From the NCBI GenBank assembly GCA_029260615.1, contig JAJDCX010000056.1, positions 1-64,000 of the forward strand: 64,000 nt of DNA. Reading direction: 5' to 3'. Every line of letters starts with the position of its first letter. Within the stretch, counting starts at the first letter, position 1. Origin of the DNA: Phycisphaeraceae bacterium (GTDB lineage Bacteria > Planctomycetota > Phycisphaerae > Phycisphaerales > Phycisphaeraceae). Positions 8,444 to 17,393 of this stretch are shown here, piece by piece. The notes beneath the pieces are model-generated. The model was given only the letters and a program-made list of their open reading frames with translations. It was not told the origin of the DNA and searched no databases. The position numbers were made by a program, and so were the translations under genes.

Positions 8444-9904
8444 ATGTCTCGGTTAAATGACAATCAGATCGACGTGATCGCCCGGCAGGTCCTCTCTAGG
8501 ATGGCCGGTAACGTGGTGGCCGATTCCCCGGCCCTGCCCCCTGCGCAGGTCGAAACCGTCGCCCGCTCCGGCCGCTTGCCGATGGGCGTGTTCCGCAGCA
8601 TCGACGACTGTGTCGCCGCCGCGAGAGAAGCGTTTGAGCAGTTCAAGAAGATCGGGCTGGACCACCGCAAACAGATCATCGCCTCGATCCGCGAATCCAT
8701 GCTCGCCCATGCCGAATCCTTGGCCCAAGATGCTTTCGATGAGACGGGACTTGGCCGCTTCCAGGACAAGATCATCAAGAACCGGTTGGTCGCGAACAAG
8801 ACCCCCGGCCCGGAGTTCCTCGAACCCGCAGCGGTTTCCGGGGATGGCGGGCTGATGATTATGGAGCGGGCACCCTTCGGCGTGATCGCCGCGATCACCC
8901 CCACGACCAACCCGACCTCGACGATTATCTGCAACTCAATCGGGATGATCTCCGCAGGCAACACCGTCGTGTTCAACGTCCATCCAAGTGCCAAACGAGT
9001 CTCCTGCCGGAACGTCGGGCTCATTAACGAGGCGATCGTCAAGGCCGGGGGCCCCGAAAATATCGTCACCGCGATGGCCGAGCCAACCATCGCCAGCGCC
9101 CAGGAATTGATGCGGCACAAGGGCATCCGCCTGCTGGTCGTGACCGGTGGCCCGGGCGTGGTGAAGGAAGCGATGACCAGCGGCAAGCGCGCCATCTGTG
9201 CCGGGCCGGGCAACCCACCGGTTGTGGTCGATGAAACAGCCGACATCGAAAAGGCCGGCCGGGACATCGTCAACGGCGCTTCCTTTGATAACAACGTCAT
9301 CTGCGTCGATGAAAAAGAAGTCTTCGTCGTCGAGTCGGTGGCCGATCGCCTGCTGAAAGTGATGAGCCAGAACGGCGCGGTCGTGCTAACCAAGCCGCAG
9401 ACCCAGGCGCTTGAGAAAGTGATCTTCGAAGAGGTCCGTGGCCCCCGCAAACCCGGGAAGATCCGCCGCAAGTGGATCGGCAAAAACGCCAGCGACATAC
9501 TCGCCCAGATCGGGATGCGCGTCCCCGACTCGGTCCGCCTGGTGGTGATCGATGTCCCGGTGGACCACCCGTTGATCTGGACCGAGCAGTTGATGCCGGT
9601 GCTCCCTGTTGCCCGCGTGAAAACCGCCGACGAGGCGATTGACCTGGCAATCGAAGCCGAGCACGGGTTTGGCCATTCCTCAGCGATGCACTCGATGCAC
9701 TTAGGCAGACTCAGCCGGATGGCCCGGGATATGAACGGCAGCATCCTCGTCAAGAACGGCCCGATCTATTCTGGCTTGGGTGAGGGCGGCGAGGGCTACA
9801 CCTCCTTCTCCATCGCCAGCCCGACCGGCGAGGGGCTGACCAACCCAAGATCCTTCTCCCGCGAGCGCCGCTGTGTGCTGATCGACCACTTTAGGATTAC
9901 CTGA
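8444..9904 (+). CDS. CoA-acylating aldehyde dehydrogenase (PduP/EutE type), BMC-targeted
   Basis: A 486-aa NAD-dependent enzyme that would oxidise acetaldehyde from the aldolase to acetyl-CoA in the BMC lumen. The catalytic Cys287 lies in DNNVICVDEKE. AITPTTNPTSTIICN and VTGGPGVVKEAM are typical of the family. The N-terminus NDNQIDVIARQVLSRMAG (5-22) is an amphipathic helix followed by a Gly/Pro-rich spacer, the usual encapsulation peptide. GAGGTGA precedes the ATG. No PduL/Pta, alcohol dehydrogenase or acetate kinase gene is visible here, so CoA and NADH recycling partners must lie elsewhere if they exist. Confidence 0.93.
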   Translation: MSRLNDNQIDVIARQVLSRMAGNVVADSPALPPAQVETVARSGRLPMGVFRSIDDCVAAAREAFEQFKKIGLDHRKQIIASIRESMLAHAESLAQDAFDETGLGRFQDKIIKNRLVANKTPGPEFLEPAAVSGDGGLMIMERAPFGVIAAITPTTNPTSTIICNSIGMISAGNTVVFNVHPSAKRVSCRNVGLINEAIVKAGGPENIVTAMAEPTIASAQELMRHKGIRLLVVTGGPGVVKEAMTSGKRAICAGPGNPPVVVDETADIEKAGRDIVNGASFDNNVICVDEKEVFVVESVADRLLKVMSQNGAVVLTKPQTQALEKVIFEEVRGPRKPGKIRRKWIGKNASDILAQIGMRVPDSVRLVVIDVPVDHPLIWTEQLMPVLPVARVKTADEAIDLAIEAEHGFGHSSAMHSMHLGRLSRMARDMNGSILVKNGPIYSGLGEGGEGYTSFSIASPTGEGLTNPRSFSRERRCVLIDHFRIT

Positions 9905-9905
9905 G

Positions 9906-10478
9906 TTGAGCCGTGAACCCGCCATCGCGTTGCTTGAGTTCGACAGCGTCGCCATCGGCACGCACGCCGCCGACGCCATGGTCAAGCGCGCACCGATCAC
10001 CACGCTCCGTGTCGGCACCGTGCAGCCCGGCAAGTACCTCGTCCTGATCGGCGGCCCCGTCGCCGTGGTCGAAGAGTCATATGTTGAAGGCATCCGTGTT
10101 GGCCACGACGCGCTGACCGACCAGATATTCCTTCCTGATGTGCATGAGCAGGTGTACGGCGCTCTCTCCGGCAAACGACAGACCAAAGCAGACGACTCAC
10201 TAGGTATCTTCGAGGTGTCAGGGCTTAGTGCGACACTCATCGCCGCCGACCGCGCGGTCAAGTCCGCCGATGTTCGTATCATCGAGATCCGTTTAGGTGA
10301 CGGCCTGGGTGGTAAGGGGCTCACGCACCTGACCGGCAAGCTGGAATCCGTACAAGCCGCTATCGAAGCCGGCCTGTCCGCGATAGAACCCATACACGCA
10401 AGCCACACCATCATCCCCGCGCTCGACAGCGAGCTCCGAAAACACATCAACCGTTCCACGGAGTTCACCCCCTCATGA
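9906..10478 (+). CDS. BMC-T tandem-domain shell trimer protein
   Basis: A 190-aa protein with two BMC domains: AIALLEFDSVAIGTHAADAM...GKYLVLIGG for the first half and LGIFEVSGLSATLIAADRAVKSA for the second. The order suits an ordinary single-layer trimer, distinct from the CsoS1D-like protein upstream. The likely start is TTG, one base after the dehydrogenase stop. It overlaps the next gene by four bases (ATGA), indicating translational coupling. Confidence 0.9.
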   Translation: MSREPAIALLEFDSVAIGTHAADAMVKRAPITTLRVGTVQPGKYLVLIGGPVAVVEESYVEGIRVGHDALTDQIFLPDVHEQVYGALSGKRQTKADDSLGIFEVSGLSATLIAADRAVKSADVRIIEIRLGDGLGGKGLTHLTGKLESVQAAIEAGLSAIEPIHASHTIIPALDSELRKHINRSTEFTPS

Positions 10479-10756
10479 TGCTCGGCCGTGTCATCGGGAC
10501 CGTGGTCCCTTGCGAAGTGTACGAAGGGCTCCAGGGGGTGCCCATGCTGCTCGTGCAGCCGCTTGACCCCCAGCAGAAAAGTACCGGCTCGGCGCTGGTC
10601 TGCTGTGACTCGACGCGCATGGCTGGCCCCGGCGAGCTGGTCTACTACGAAGGCGGCCGAGAAGCCGCACTTGCGCTGGAAACCTGGTTCGTCCCGGTCG
10701 ATCACGCCATCATCGGGATCGTCGATGGTGTCGATCTTCAAGGAGACGCGTCATGA
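10475..10756 (+). CDS. BMC-P pentameric vertex protein, copy 2
   Basis: A 93-aa EutN/CcmL-fold protein (MLGRVIGTVVPCEVYEGLQG, LLVQPLD, AIIGIVDGVDL). It is coupled to both neighbours by ATGA overlaps. Sequence differs considerably from copies 1 and 3, so the three may mix in one shell or occupy different vertices. Confidence 0.92.
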   Translation: MMLGRVIGTVVPCEVYEGLQGVPMLLVQPLDPQQKSTGSALVCCDSTRMAGPGELVYYEGGREAALALETWFVPVDHAIIGIVDGVDLQGDAS

Positions 10757-11016
10757 TCCTCGGCATCGTTACCGGGTCGATTACCTCGACGATCAACCAC
10801 CCGTTCTACACCAGCCGCCGCCTGCTGATCGTCAGCCGGACCAACCCCGATTGGACCCTGACCGGCAAGTACCTGATCGCCATCGACACCGCCTACGCCG
10901 GCGTCGGGGACCGGGTCCTGGTCCTGGATGAGGGCAACGGTGCCCGCCAGGTTCTAGACGACCCCACCGGCCCCGCACGGTCGGTCATCGTAGGCGTCGT
11001 GGATGAGGTCGCCTAA
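10753..11016 (+). CDS. BMC-P pentameric vertex protein, copy 3
   Basis: An 87-aa EutN/CcmL-fold protein (MILGIVTGSITSTINHPFY, AYAGVGDRVLVLDEGNGARQ, SVIVGVVDEV). It is the last gene of the BMC operon and overlaps copy 2 by four bases. Only 18 bp separate it from kdsA, and no terminator is visible, so read-through into kdsA is possible. Confidence 0.92.
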   Translation: MILGIVTGSITSTINHPFYTSRRLLIVSRTNPDWTLTGKYLIAIDTAYAGVGDRVLVLDEGNGARQVLDDPTGPARSVIVGVVDEVA

Positions 11017-11034
11017 CCCGTTTATCCTATAGGG

Positions 11035-11892
11035 ATGAACACGCAGTCCATTAAAGTCGGCAACGTCACGATCGGGCCCGAGGGACTCGGGAAATCCGGG
11101 CACCCTTTAACCATCATCGCCGGCCCATGCCAGGCGGAATCCAAAGACCTGTGCCTGACCGTCGGCCAATCCGTGCGAGATCGCTGCGCCGAGTTGGGCT
11201 TGGGATACATCTTCAAAGCCAGTTTCGACAAGGCCAACCGCAGCTCTATCCACACCGACCGCGGCCCCGGCATCCAGACGGGGTTAGCGATGCTCGCCGA
11301 GGTACGCGACGAACTGGGCACGCCTTTGACGACCGATCTGCACGAGCCAAGCCAGGCAAAAGCGGTGGGGGAGGTCGTCGATCTGATTCAGATCCCCGCG
11401 TTCCTCTGCCGGCAGACCGACCTGCTCATCGCCGCCGCAAAGACCGGCAAACCCGTGAACGTCAAGAAGGGCCAGTTCATGTCCCCCGCCGAGATGAGTA
11501 ACGTGGTCACAAAACTCACCGAAGCGCAGGCGTCGGGCATCATGCTCACTGAGCGCGGGACGTTCTTTGGGTACAACCGATTGGTCAACGACTTTGCCGG
11601 GCTGGGCGACATGATGAAATATGGTTGGCCCGTGTGTTTCGACGTAACCCATTCCACCCAGCACCCCGGCGGCGGCTCCGACGGCAAGAGTACCGGTGGC
11701 CGCCCCGACACCGCGCCCCTGCTCGCCCGATGCGCAGTCGTGTCCGGGGTCGACTGCCTGTTCATCGAGACCCACCCAGACCCGGCTAACGCTAAATCCG
11801 ACGCCGCTACGATGCTCCCCTTGGAGCAGACCCTGTCGCTGCTGGGCGAGTTGGCGCACCTGCACCGTGCGGCGAGTTCCTTGGGAGAATAG
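11035..11892 (+). CDS. kdsA: 3-deoxy-8-phosphooctulonate (KDO-8-P) synthase
   Basis: A 285-aa class I aldolase-like enzyme that joins PEP and arabinose-5-phosphate for the KDO of LPS inner core. Characteristic stretches are IIAGPCQAES, FKASFDKANRSS, RGPGIQTGL, TDLHEP, IQIPAFLCRQTDL and FDVTHSTQHPGG. The loop GGSDGKSTGGRP replaces the usual catalytic-loop sequence but keeps family length. It implies an outer membrane with KDO-containing LPS. It is transcribed in the direction of the BMC operon and may share its transcript. Confidence 0.95.
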   Translation: MNTQSIKVGNVTIGPEGLGKSGHPLTIIAGPCQAESKDLCLTVGQSVRDRCAELGLGYIFKASFDKANRSSIHTDRGPGIQTGLAMLAEVRDELGTPLTTDLHEPSQAKAVGEVVDLIQIPAFLCRQTDLLIAAAKTGKPVNVKKGQFMSPAEMSNVVTKLTEAQASGIMLTERGTFFGYNRLVNDFAGLGDMMKYGWPVCFDVTHSTQHPGGGSDGKSTGGRPDTAPLLARCAVVSGVDCLFIETHPDPANAKSDAATMLPLEQTLSLLGELAHLHRAASSLGE

Positions 11893-12003
11893 AGCAGGGC
11901 AGAAATCAGCGAAGTATCAGAGGCCGGGGGGAGCCGGGGGCATCAGAAACCATCGCCGAAGCACCTATTTGGTCGAAGATATCCCCCGGGACCGCGAAAA
12001 TTT

Positions 12004-12029
12004 GGAACATTTGTCCCACCCGTGTCGTC
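12004..12029 (+). promoter_or_regulatory. Possible ECF-sigma promoter before the vWA/MoxR operon
   Basis: GGAAC (12004-12008) and CGTC (12026-12029) are 17 bp apart, the layout of many extracytoplasmic-function sigma promoters. It lies in the 203-bp gap after kdsA and about 65 bp upstream of the next start codon. The motif is short, so chance is a real possibility. Confidence 0.3.
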
Positions 12030-12095
12030 TTATCTATATGGTGGGTCAAGACATCGGTATGATTGAGTGACAAGTACCTCCCACGGAGCCGGCCG

Positions 12096-13955
12096 ATGAA
12101 CGCGGTACATAAAGCCATCGCCCACACACGCCGCCGGGTGTTCTTCGATACCTGGCTACGCACCCTGGGTTGGCTTGCGCTCATCGGCGTCGGCCTAGCG
12201 TTGTTGATCCTGTTGTGCGACCGCCTGGCGTCGCTCGCAATCCCCCTGCCCGGCGTCTGGGTCTACAGCGTGTTGGGCGGCGCGTTATTCATACTCGCGC
12301 CGATTCTTGCCTGGTCGCGTCGGCCAAACGACGAAACCGCAGCATCAATGATGGACGATCGTCTGGGCCTAAAAGACAGCCTCGGCACATCGCTCTTCGC
12401 CGAGCAACTCAAAGATGACCCCTTCGCCAAACAAGTACTCGACAGCGCCGACCGTCTTGCTTCCAGAACCCGTGTGGAAGAGGCGTTCGCCATCCGGCTA
12501 GGCAAGGGCTGGGGTTACGCGATGCCCTCCGCCGCCATCTTTGCGCTGCTCCTGACCTTCCTCCCCGGCGGTATCGACCTGCTCGGCCTCGAACAGAAAA
12601 AAACCGAACAGCAACAACAGCAGGCCCAGGCCGAAGAAGTTCAACGCCAGGTACTCCAGGCCAACGCCTTGTTAAAAGAAGTCCAGACCGAAGAGTCCGA
12701 GCTGGTCGAAGCCAACCCCGACGACGTGTTTAAAGAACTCGCATCCCTGACTAAACGTGACCTGACCAATCCCGATTTCAAGCGTGAAACCGTCTCGAAG
12801 CTGGCAGACGTGCAGGACAAGCTCGCCGCCGCCGAGCAGGCCAAGCAGCAGCAGATCAATACCGCCAAGAACCAGATGAGCCAGCTTGACCCCGGCGAGC
12901 GCGGGCCCGCCGACCGCTTCGCCGACGCCATGCGCCGCGGCGACTTCCAGGCCGCTCAAAAAGAACTCCAACGCCTCGCCGACAGCCTCGAAGGCATGCC
13001 CGACCCCGAGAAAAAACTCCTCCAACAGCAACTACAAAACATGTCCGACCAGCTCCAGCAGATGGCCGAGCAACAGCAGCAACTCAAAGAGCAGGCCGAG
13101 AAAAATATCCAACAGCAGCTCCAGCAGGCAGGCCTAAATCAACAGCAGATCCAGCAACTCCAACAACAAGGCTACAACCAACAGGCCGTGCAACAGGCAG
13201 TCCAACAGTCGCTTCAACAGCAAGGCATGAGCCAGCAACAGGCCCAACAGCAGGCACAGCAGACCGCCCAACAGATCCAGCAGCAGCAACAGCAAGCGCA
13301 AAACGCCAACCAGTCCATGCAGCAAAACCAAGGCCTAAGCTCATCTTTCGGCCAGATGTCTCAGTCACTAGGCCAGCAACAACAAAACCAACAAGGCCAG
13401 CAGGGGCAACAGCAAGGCCAACAGCAAGGCCAACAACAGGGCCAACAACAGGGCCAGTTCTCCCAAGGTTCCTGGCAGAGCCAGCAGCAACTCAGCCAGA
13501 TGGCACAGATGCAGCAACAACTCCAACAGATGCAACAGGCCCAGCAACAGTTGCAGCAGGCGATGCAGGGGATGAACCAACCCGGCCAAGGGCAAGGCCA
13601 GGGCCAGCAACCCGGCCAGGGTGGGGGTGTCGGCGGCAAAGAAGCCGGCAGCGGCATCGACAACAACCCGCTGGGCCAGGAACACCGCGTCGGCCCCTAC
13701 GCCACCTATACCGAGAGCGATATCCAACAAGGCCAAGGCAGGGTCATCGCCTCATGGCAAGAGAACGGAGAGATGTCGTCTGGCCAAGCCACCGTCGAAT
13801 TCGATAAAGCCATCACCGACGCACGCACCGACGCCGAACACGCCATCACCGAAGACCGCGTCCCTCGCCGGTATCACGACTCGATCAAAGACTACTTCCA
13901 ACAGCTACCTGATTCCCCCGACCAAGTCCGCAAAGCACCGGCGGCACCGAGGTGA
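12096..13955 (+). CDS. Gln-rich membrane protein of the vWA/MoxR operon (DUF4175-like N-terminus)
   Basis: A 619-aa protein. It begins with a basic segment (HKAIAHTRRRVFFDTWLR) and three hydrophobic helices (about residues 25-45, 52-70 and 135-155), resembling the start of DUF4175-type proteins. From about residue 175 to 500 it is extremely Gln-rich and predicted to form long coiled coils with many QQ pairs and GQQ repeats. A short conserved-looking C-terminal domain follows (SDIQQGQGRVIASWQENG, RYHDSIKDYFQQL). ATG 12096 is chosen over TTG 12063 because GGAG lies eight bases upstream. It heads an operon with vWA, MoxR, DUF58 and BatA genes and may be their membrane partner; the exact role is unknown. 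Confidence 0.75.
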   Translation: MNAVHKAIAHTRRRVFFDTWLRTLGWLALIGVGLALLILLCDRLASLAIPLPGVWVYSVLGGALFILAPILAWSRRPNDETAASMMDDRLGLKDSLGTSLFAEQLKDDPFAKQVLDSADRLASRTRVEEAFAIRLGKGWGYAMPSAAIFALLLTFLPGGIDLLGLEQKKTEQQQQQAQAEEVQRQVLQANALLKEVQTEESELVEANPDDVFKELASLTKRDLTNPDFKRETVSKLADVQDKLAAAEQAKQQQINTAKNQMSQLDPGERGPADRFADAMRRGDFQAAQKELQRLADSLEGMPDPEKKLLQQQLQNMSDQLQQMAEQQQQLKEQAEKNIQQQLQQAGLNQQQIQQLQQQGYNQQAVQQAVQQSLQQQGMSQQQAQQQAQQTAQQIQQQQQQAQNANQSMQQNQGLSSSFGQMSQSLGQQQQNQQGQQGQQQGQQQGQQQGQQQGQFSQGSWQSQQQLSQMAQMQQQLQQMQQAQQQLQQAMQGMNQPGQGQGQGQQPGQGGGVGGKEAGSGIDNNPLGQEHRVGPYATYTESDIQQGQGRVIASWQENGEMSSGQATVEFDKAITDARTDAEHAITEDRVPRRYHDSIKDYFQQLPDSPDQVRKAPAAPR

Positions 13956-14149
13956 AGTAAGGATTCGGGTATCGCTGAGGATGAGCGGGCTATTTGGGGA
14001 AACAGTTTGAGGAATGTAAAGAAGCGTGACGCAGTGAGTCGTGACAAATCGCTGCAGCGGTGTCGTTCACGGCGCTATACCGTAGGATGGCCGAAGACCA
14101 CACGCGACCCGATACCCGATCCCCGACACCCAAACCCCGATACCCGCCC

Positions 14150-17100
14150 TTGAACATCCGTTTCGACCATCCCGAGTACCTTTGGTTGTTGTTCCTCACC
14201 GGGCCGATCATCTGGTTGGGGTTCCGCAGTTTGGCGGCGCTGGAACCGGCACGGCGATGGACCGCGATCGGGCTTCGGCTTACGGTTCTATCGGTGCTGG
14301 TATTGATGCTCGCAGGCCTTCAAGCCGTGCAGACACACACCGACCTCACCGTCATCGCCGTCGTCGATCAGTCCGAATCCGTCCGCCGTTTCGCCAAACC
14401 CCCACAGCCAACTCCCGGCGAAGCCCAGCCCGACGACTCGCAGGACTACCAACAATGGGCCCGTTCCTACCTTAAAGACACCTCCTCCGGCCGACGCGGC
14501 GGCGACAAACTCGGGCTGGTCACCTACGACGGCCGATCATCCGTCCGCGCCCTCCCAAGCGAAGCCGCCGAACTCGACTCCGGCACCACCGACCAACCCA
14601 TCGAAGGCACCGACACCGCCAGCGCACTCCGCTCTGCCATGGCCCTGTTCCCCCCCGACTCCGGCAGACGGCTAGTCCTGGTCAGCGATGGCAACGACAC
14701 CACCGGCGACACCGAGGCCGCTGCACGTGAAGCCGCCGCAGCCGGCATCCCCATCGACGTCCTCCCCGCGCCTTACCAGGTTAAAGATGAGGTCATGATC
14801 GAACGGCTCTACGCGCCCAGCGAAGCACGCGAGGGCCAGACCGTTTCTCTTCGTGTCGTGTTGCGTGCCACCAAGCCCGCCGCCGGTTTGATCCAACTCC
14901 TCCACGACGATCATCCGATCGACCTCAACGGCGAAGCCCCCGGCCGCGGCGCACCGGTCGCCCGTGCCGACTGGACCCTCGAAGAACGCGACACACCCGT
15001 CACCGACAACAACCAAGCCAATCCCGCGAGCCAGGGTGATGCGCTGGGGCGATACGTCACCGTCCGCGAGGTCGATATCCCCCTTGGGTTTACTGGCATC
15101 AACAAGTTCGCCGCCGTGTTCGAACCCGTCAAGGGTTCCGACTCGATGCAGGTCAACAATAAGGCCCAGGCTTTCACCCTTGTCTCCGGCAAAGGCCGTG
15201 TCTTATTCGTTGACAACATCGGCGGAACAAGCGGCAACATCCTCCCTCGCGCACTTGCAAGCAGAGGCATCGAACTGGACGTCGTCACACCCCAGGGCGT
15301 CCCCACCCGCATCAGCCGGATGCAGCGCTACGACGCCATCATCCTCCAGAACGTTCCTTACGACGCCATCACCCCGCCGCAACAGAAGATGCTCGTCAAA
15401 TACGTCCACGACCTCGGCGGCGGCCTGGTCATGCTCGGCGGCCCCGACAGCTTCGGGGCAGGCGGTTGGACCAATTCCGACCTGGACCGTTACATCCTCC
15501 CGATCAGTTGCCAGATCCCCTCCCAGACGATCCTCCCATCCGGTGCGCTGGTTCTGGTGATCGACCGCTCCGGTTCCATGGGTGCACCCGTTGGTGGGTC
15601 TAACAGAAATCAGCAGGAACTCGCCAACGAAGCCGCCGTCCTCGCGCTCAACACCCTCTACCCACAAGACCTCGTCGGCGTGGTCGCGTTCGATGGCGAT
15701 GCCAAGTCGATCGTCAAGGTCCAGATGAACTCCGACCCCGCCGCGGTCGCCAAAAAAGTCCACAGCCTCCAACCCGGCGGAGGCACCAACATCTATTCCG
15801 GCCTGGACATGGCCTACCGCGAACTCGCGCCCCTGACCGTTCAGGACGCCGCCATCAAGCACATCATCCTCCTCACCGACGGCCAGAGCATGGAACCGTC
15901 CCCAGGCGGCTACATCAAACTCGCGAGCCAGATGCGAAAAAACGGCATCACCCTCTCAACCATCGGTGTCGGAGACGGGCACGACGCCCAACTACTCTCC
16001 CAACTCGCCAGCATGGGACGTGGCAACTACCACCCCATCACCAACCCCGCCAATCTCCCCCAGGTCTTCATCAAAGAAGCCAAGACCATCCGCAAAAACC
16101 TGGTCAAAGAAACCCCCTTCGTCCCCACCGTGTTGCCCACCGGCTCACCGATCATGTCCAACCTCACAGGCGTCCCCCAACTCAAAGGCCTCGTCCTCAC
16201 CGGCGAGAAACGCGACCCCCGCGTGGTCATGCCGATGGTCGGCCCCGAAGGCGAGCCCGTCTTCGCACACTGGCAGGTCGGCCTCGGCCGTAGCGCCGCC
16301 TTCACCTCCGACGCCACCAATCGCTGGGCCACCCAGTGGCTCTCTTGGGGCGGCTACCCCGACTTCTGGGCACGCACCGTCCGCACCATCGCACGCCCAA
16401 GCGCCTCCCGTGACGCCGACCTTCTCGTCTCGATCCGCGACGGCCGGGTCAACGTCCAACTCGACGCAGCCGCCGATTCCACCACGACCGGAACCAACCG
16501 GGGGAGCCGGGGGCGTGCCGGATCGTTTGGCAATTTCCTTGACGTCCGCGGCAGCATACTCAAGCCCGACGGCAGCACCGAATCCATCACCCTCCAGCAG
16601 ATCGGCCCAGGCCAGTACCGCGCCGACGCACTGGCCGACCAAACCGGCAACTACGTCGTCAGCCTCTTTGTCGACTCACCCGACGGCACGCGACGAACCG
16701 TCTTCGGCGGCGCAGGCCGACCACCCGGCCAAGAGCTACGACGCTTCAAATCCAACACCGCTCTACTCAAACGCATCGCACAGATCACCAACGGCCGTGT
16801 CCTCGACCCGCAATCACCCAACCCCGCAGGCCTCTTCGACCGCACTCAACTCTTCGAGACACGATCCGTCCGCCCGCTTTGGCGATCGCTGTTGTTCTGG
16901 TTATTGATCGTGTTTATGCTGGACGTCGCCTGCCGCCGCATCGCCTGGGACGCCGCCGCGATTCTTGCCTGGTGCCGCGACCGCCTCGGGATGCTGCTCG
17001 GTTCACTCCGTCCCCGCGAGGTCGAATCACAAGCCACTCTCGCCACACTCAAATCACGACTCAAGCAAGCCGACTCATCCTCGGAAAACCGATCCCAACA

Positions 17101-17344
17101 AAGCGAAGCGGACCCCCTTGTTTTAGCGCCCTCTAAAAAACGCAAATTCGAAGCGGCCAAAGACTTTCAAGCCCAGGATGACTTCACCCAGGCCGTCGGC
17201 GGCGCGGACCAGGATCCGTCTTCGACTTCCATACCCGCCGCTACCTCCGGCCCCAAAGACCAAACCAAAGAGCAAGGCCCGACTACCAGCCGCCTGCTCG
17301 CCGCCAAACGACGCGCCCGTGAAAGTCGCGACACCAACGATTGA
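14150..17344 (+). CDS. Large membrane protein with two vWA-like domains and a GATase-like domain
   Basis: A protein of about 1064 aa. Two membrane helices come first (YLWLLFLTGPIIWLGF; LTVLSVLVLMLAGL). A vWA-like domain follows with MIDAS-type DQSES and VLVSDGNDTTGD, then a class I glutamine-amidotransferase-like fold (VLFVDNIGG...LVMLGGPDSFGAGGW), then a second vWA with DRSGS and LLTDGQS. A C-terminal helix (LLFWLLIVFMLDVACRRI) and a charged cytoplasmic tail end it. This matches BatB/YegL-like planctomycete proteins of MoxR operons, thought to take part in metal-dependent protein assembly or stress response. TTG 14150 is preferred because NIRFDHPEYLW is a typical family start; the open frame extends to GTG 14060 through a CCCGAT-repeat region. 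A Gly/Arg-rich insert lies at 16496-16530. Confidence 0.85.
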   Translation: MNIRFDHPEYLWLLFLTGPIIWLGFRSLAALEPARRWTAIGLRLTVLSVLVLMLAGLQAVQTHTDLTVIAVVDQSESVRRFAKPPQPTPGEAQPDDSQDYQQWARSYLKDTSSGRRGGDKLGLVTYDGRSSVRALPSEAAELDSGTTDQPIEGTDTASALRSAMALFPPDSGRRLVLVSDGNDTTGDTEAAAREAAAAGIPIDVLPAPYQVKDEVMIERLYAPSEAREGQTVSLRVVLRATKPAAGLIQLLHDDHPIDLNGEAPGRGAPVARADWTLEERDTPVTDNNQANPASQGDALGRYVTVREVDIPLGFTGINKFAAVFEPVKGSDSMQVNNKAQAFTLVSGKGRVLFVDNIGGTSGNILPRALASRGIELDVVTPQGVPTRISRMQRYDAIILQNVPYDAITPPQQKMLVKYVHDLGGGLVMLGGPDSFGAGGWTNSDLDRYILPISCQIPSQTILPSGALVLVIDRSGSMGAPVGGSNRNQQELANEAAVLALNTLYPQDLVGVVAFDGDAKSIVKVQMNSDPAAVAKKVHSLQPGGGTNIYSGLDMAYRELAPLTVQDAAIKHIILLTDGQSMEPSPGGYIKLASQMRKNGITLSTIGVGDGHDAQLLSQLASMGRGNYHPITNPANLPQVFIKEAKTIRKNLVKETPFVPTVLPTGSPIMSNLTGVPQLKGLVLTGEKRDPRVVMPMVGPEGEPVFAHWQVGLGRSAAFTSDATNRWATQWLSWGGYPDFWARTVRTIARPSASRDADLLVSIRDGRVNVQLDAAADSTTTGTNRGSRGRAGSFGNFLDVRGSILKPDGSTESITLQQIGPGQYRADALADQTGNYVVSLFVDSPDGTRRTVFGGAGRPPGQELRRFKSNTALLKRIAQITNGRVLDPQSPNPAGLFDRTQLFETRSVRPLWRSLLFWLLIVFMLDVACRRIAWDAAAILAWCRDRLGMLLGSLRPREVESQATLATLKSRLKQADSSSENRSQQSEADPLVLAPSKKRKFEAAKDFQAQDDFTQAVGGADQDPSSTSIPAATSGPKDQTKEQGPTTSRLLAAKRRARESRDTND

Positions 17345-17393
17345 CCCAACCCGCGCCCAGACCCGGCGCGCAACCGTGTAAGGAGATGTAATC

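Noticed and set aside
8464-9753. Long antisense ORF opposite the aldehyde dehydrogenase gene
   Set aside because: It is a shadow of a GC-rich coding sequence; no family motif, Ser/Thr/Arg-rich composition, and the + strand protein is unambiguous.
13000-13600. Gln tract as a CRISPR-like or satellite array
   Set aside because: No constant repeat with unique spacers; the codons alternate CAA/CAG and the frame is kept, so it is coding.
13361-13666. Cys/Trp/Pro-rich minus-strand ORF
   Set aside because: It is the complement of the CAG/CAA-rich Gln tract; composition is an artefact of that repeat.
15203-15862. 219-aa minus-strand ORF inside the vWA gene
   Set aside because: Shadow frame with no recognisable motif; the vWA and GATase-like motifs on + are convincing.
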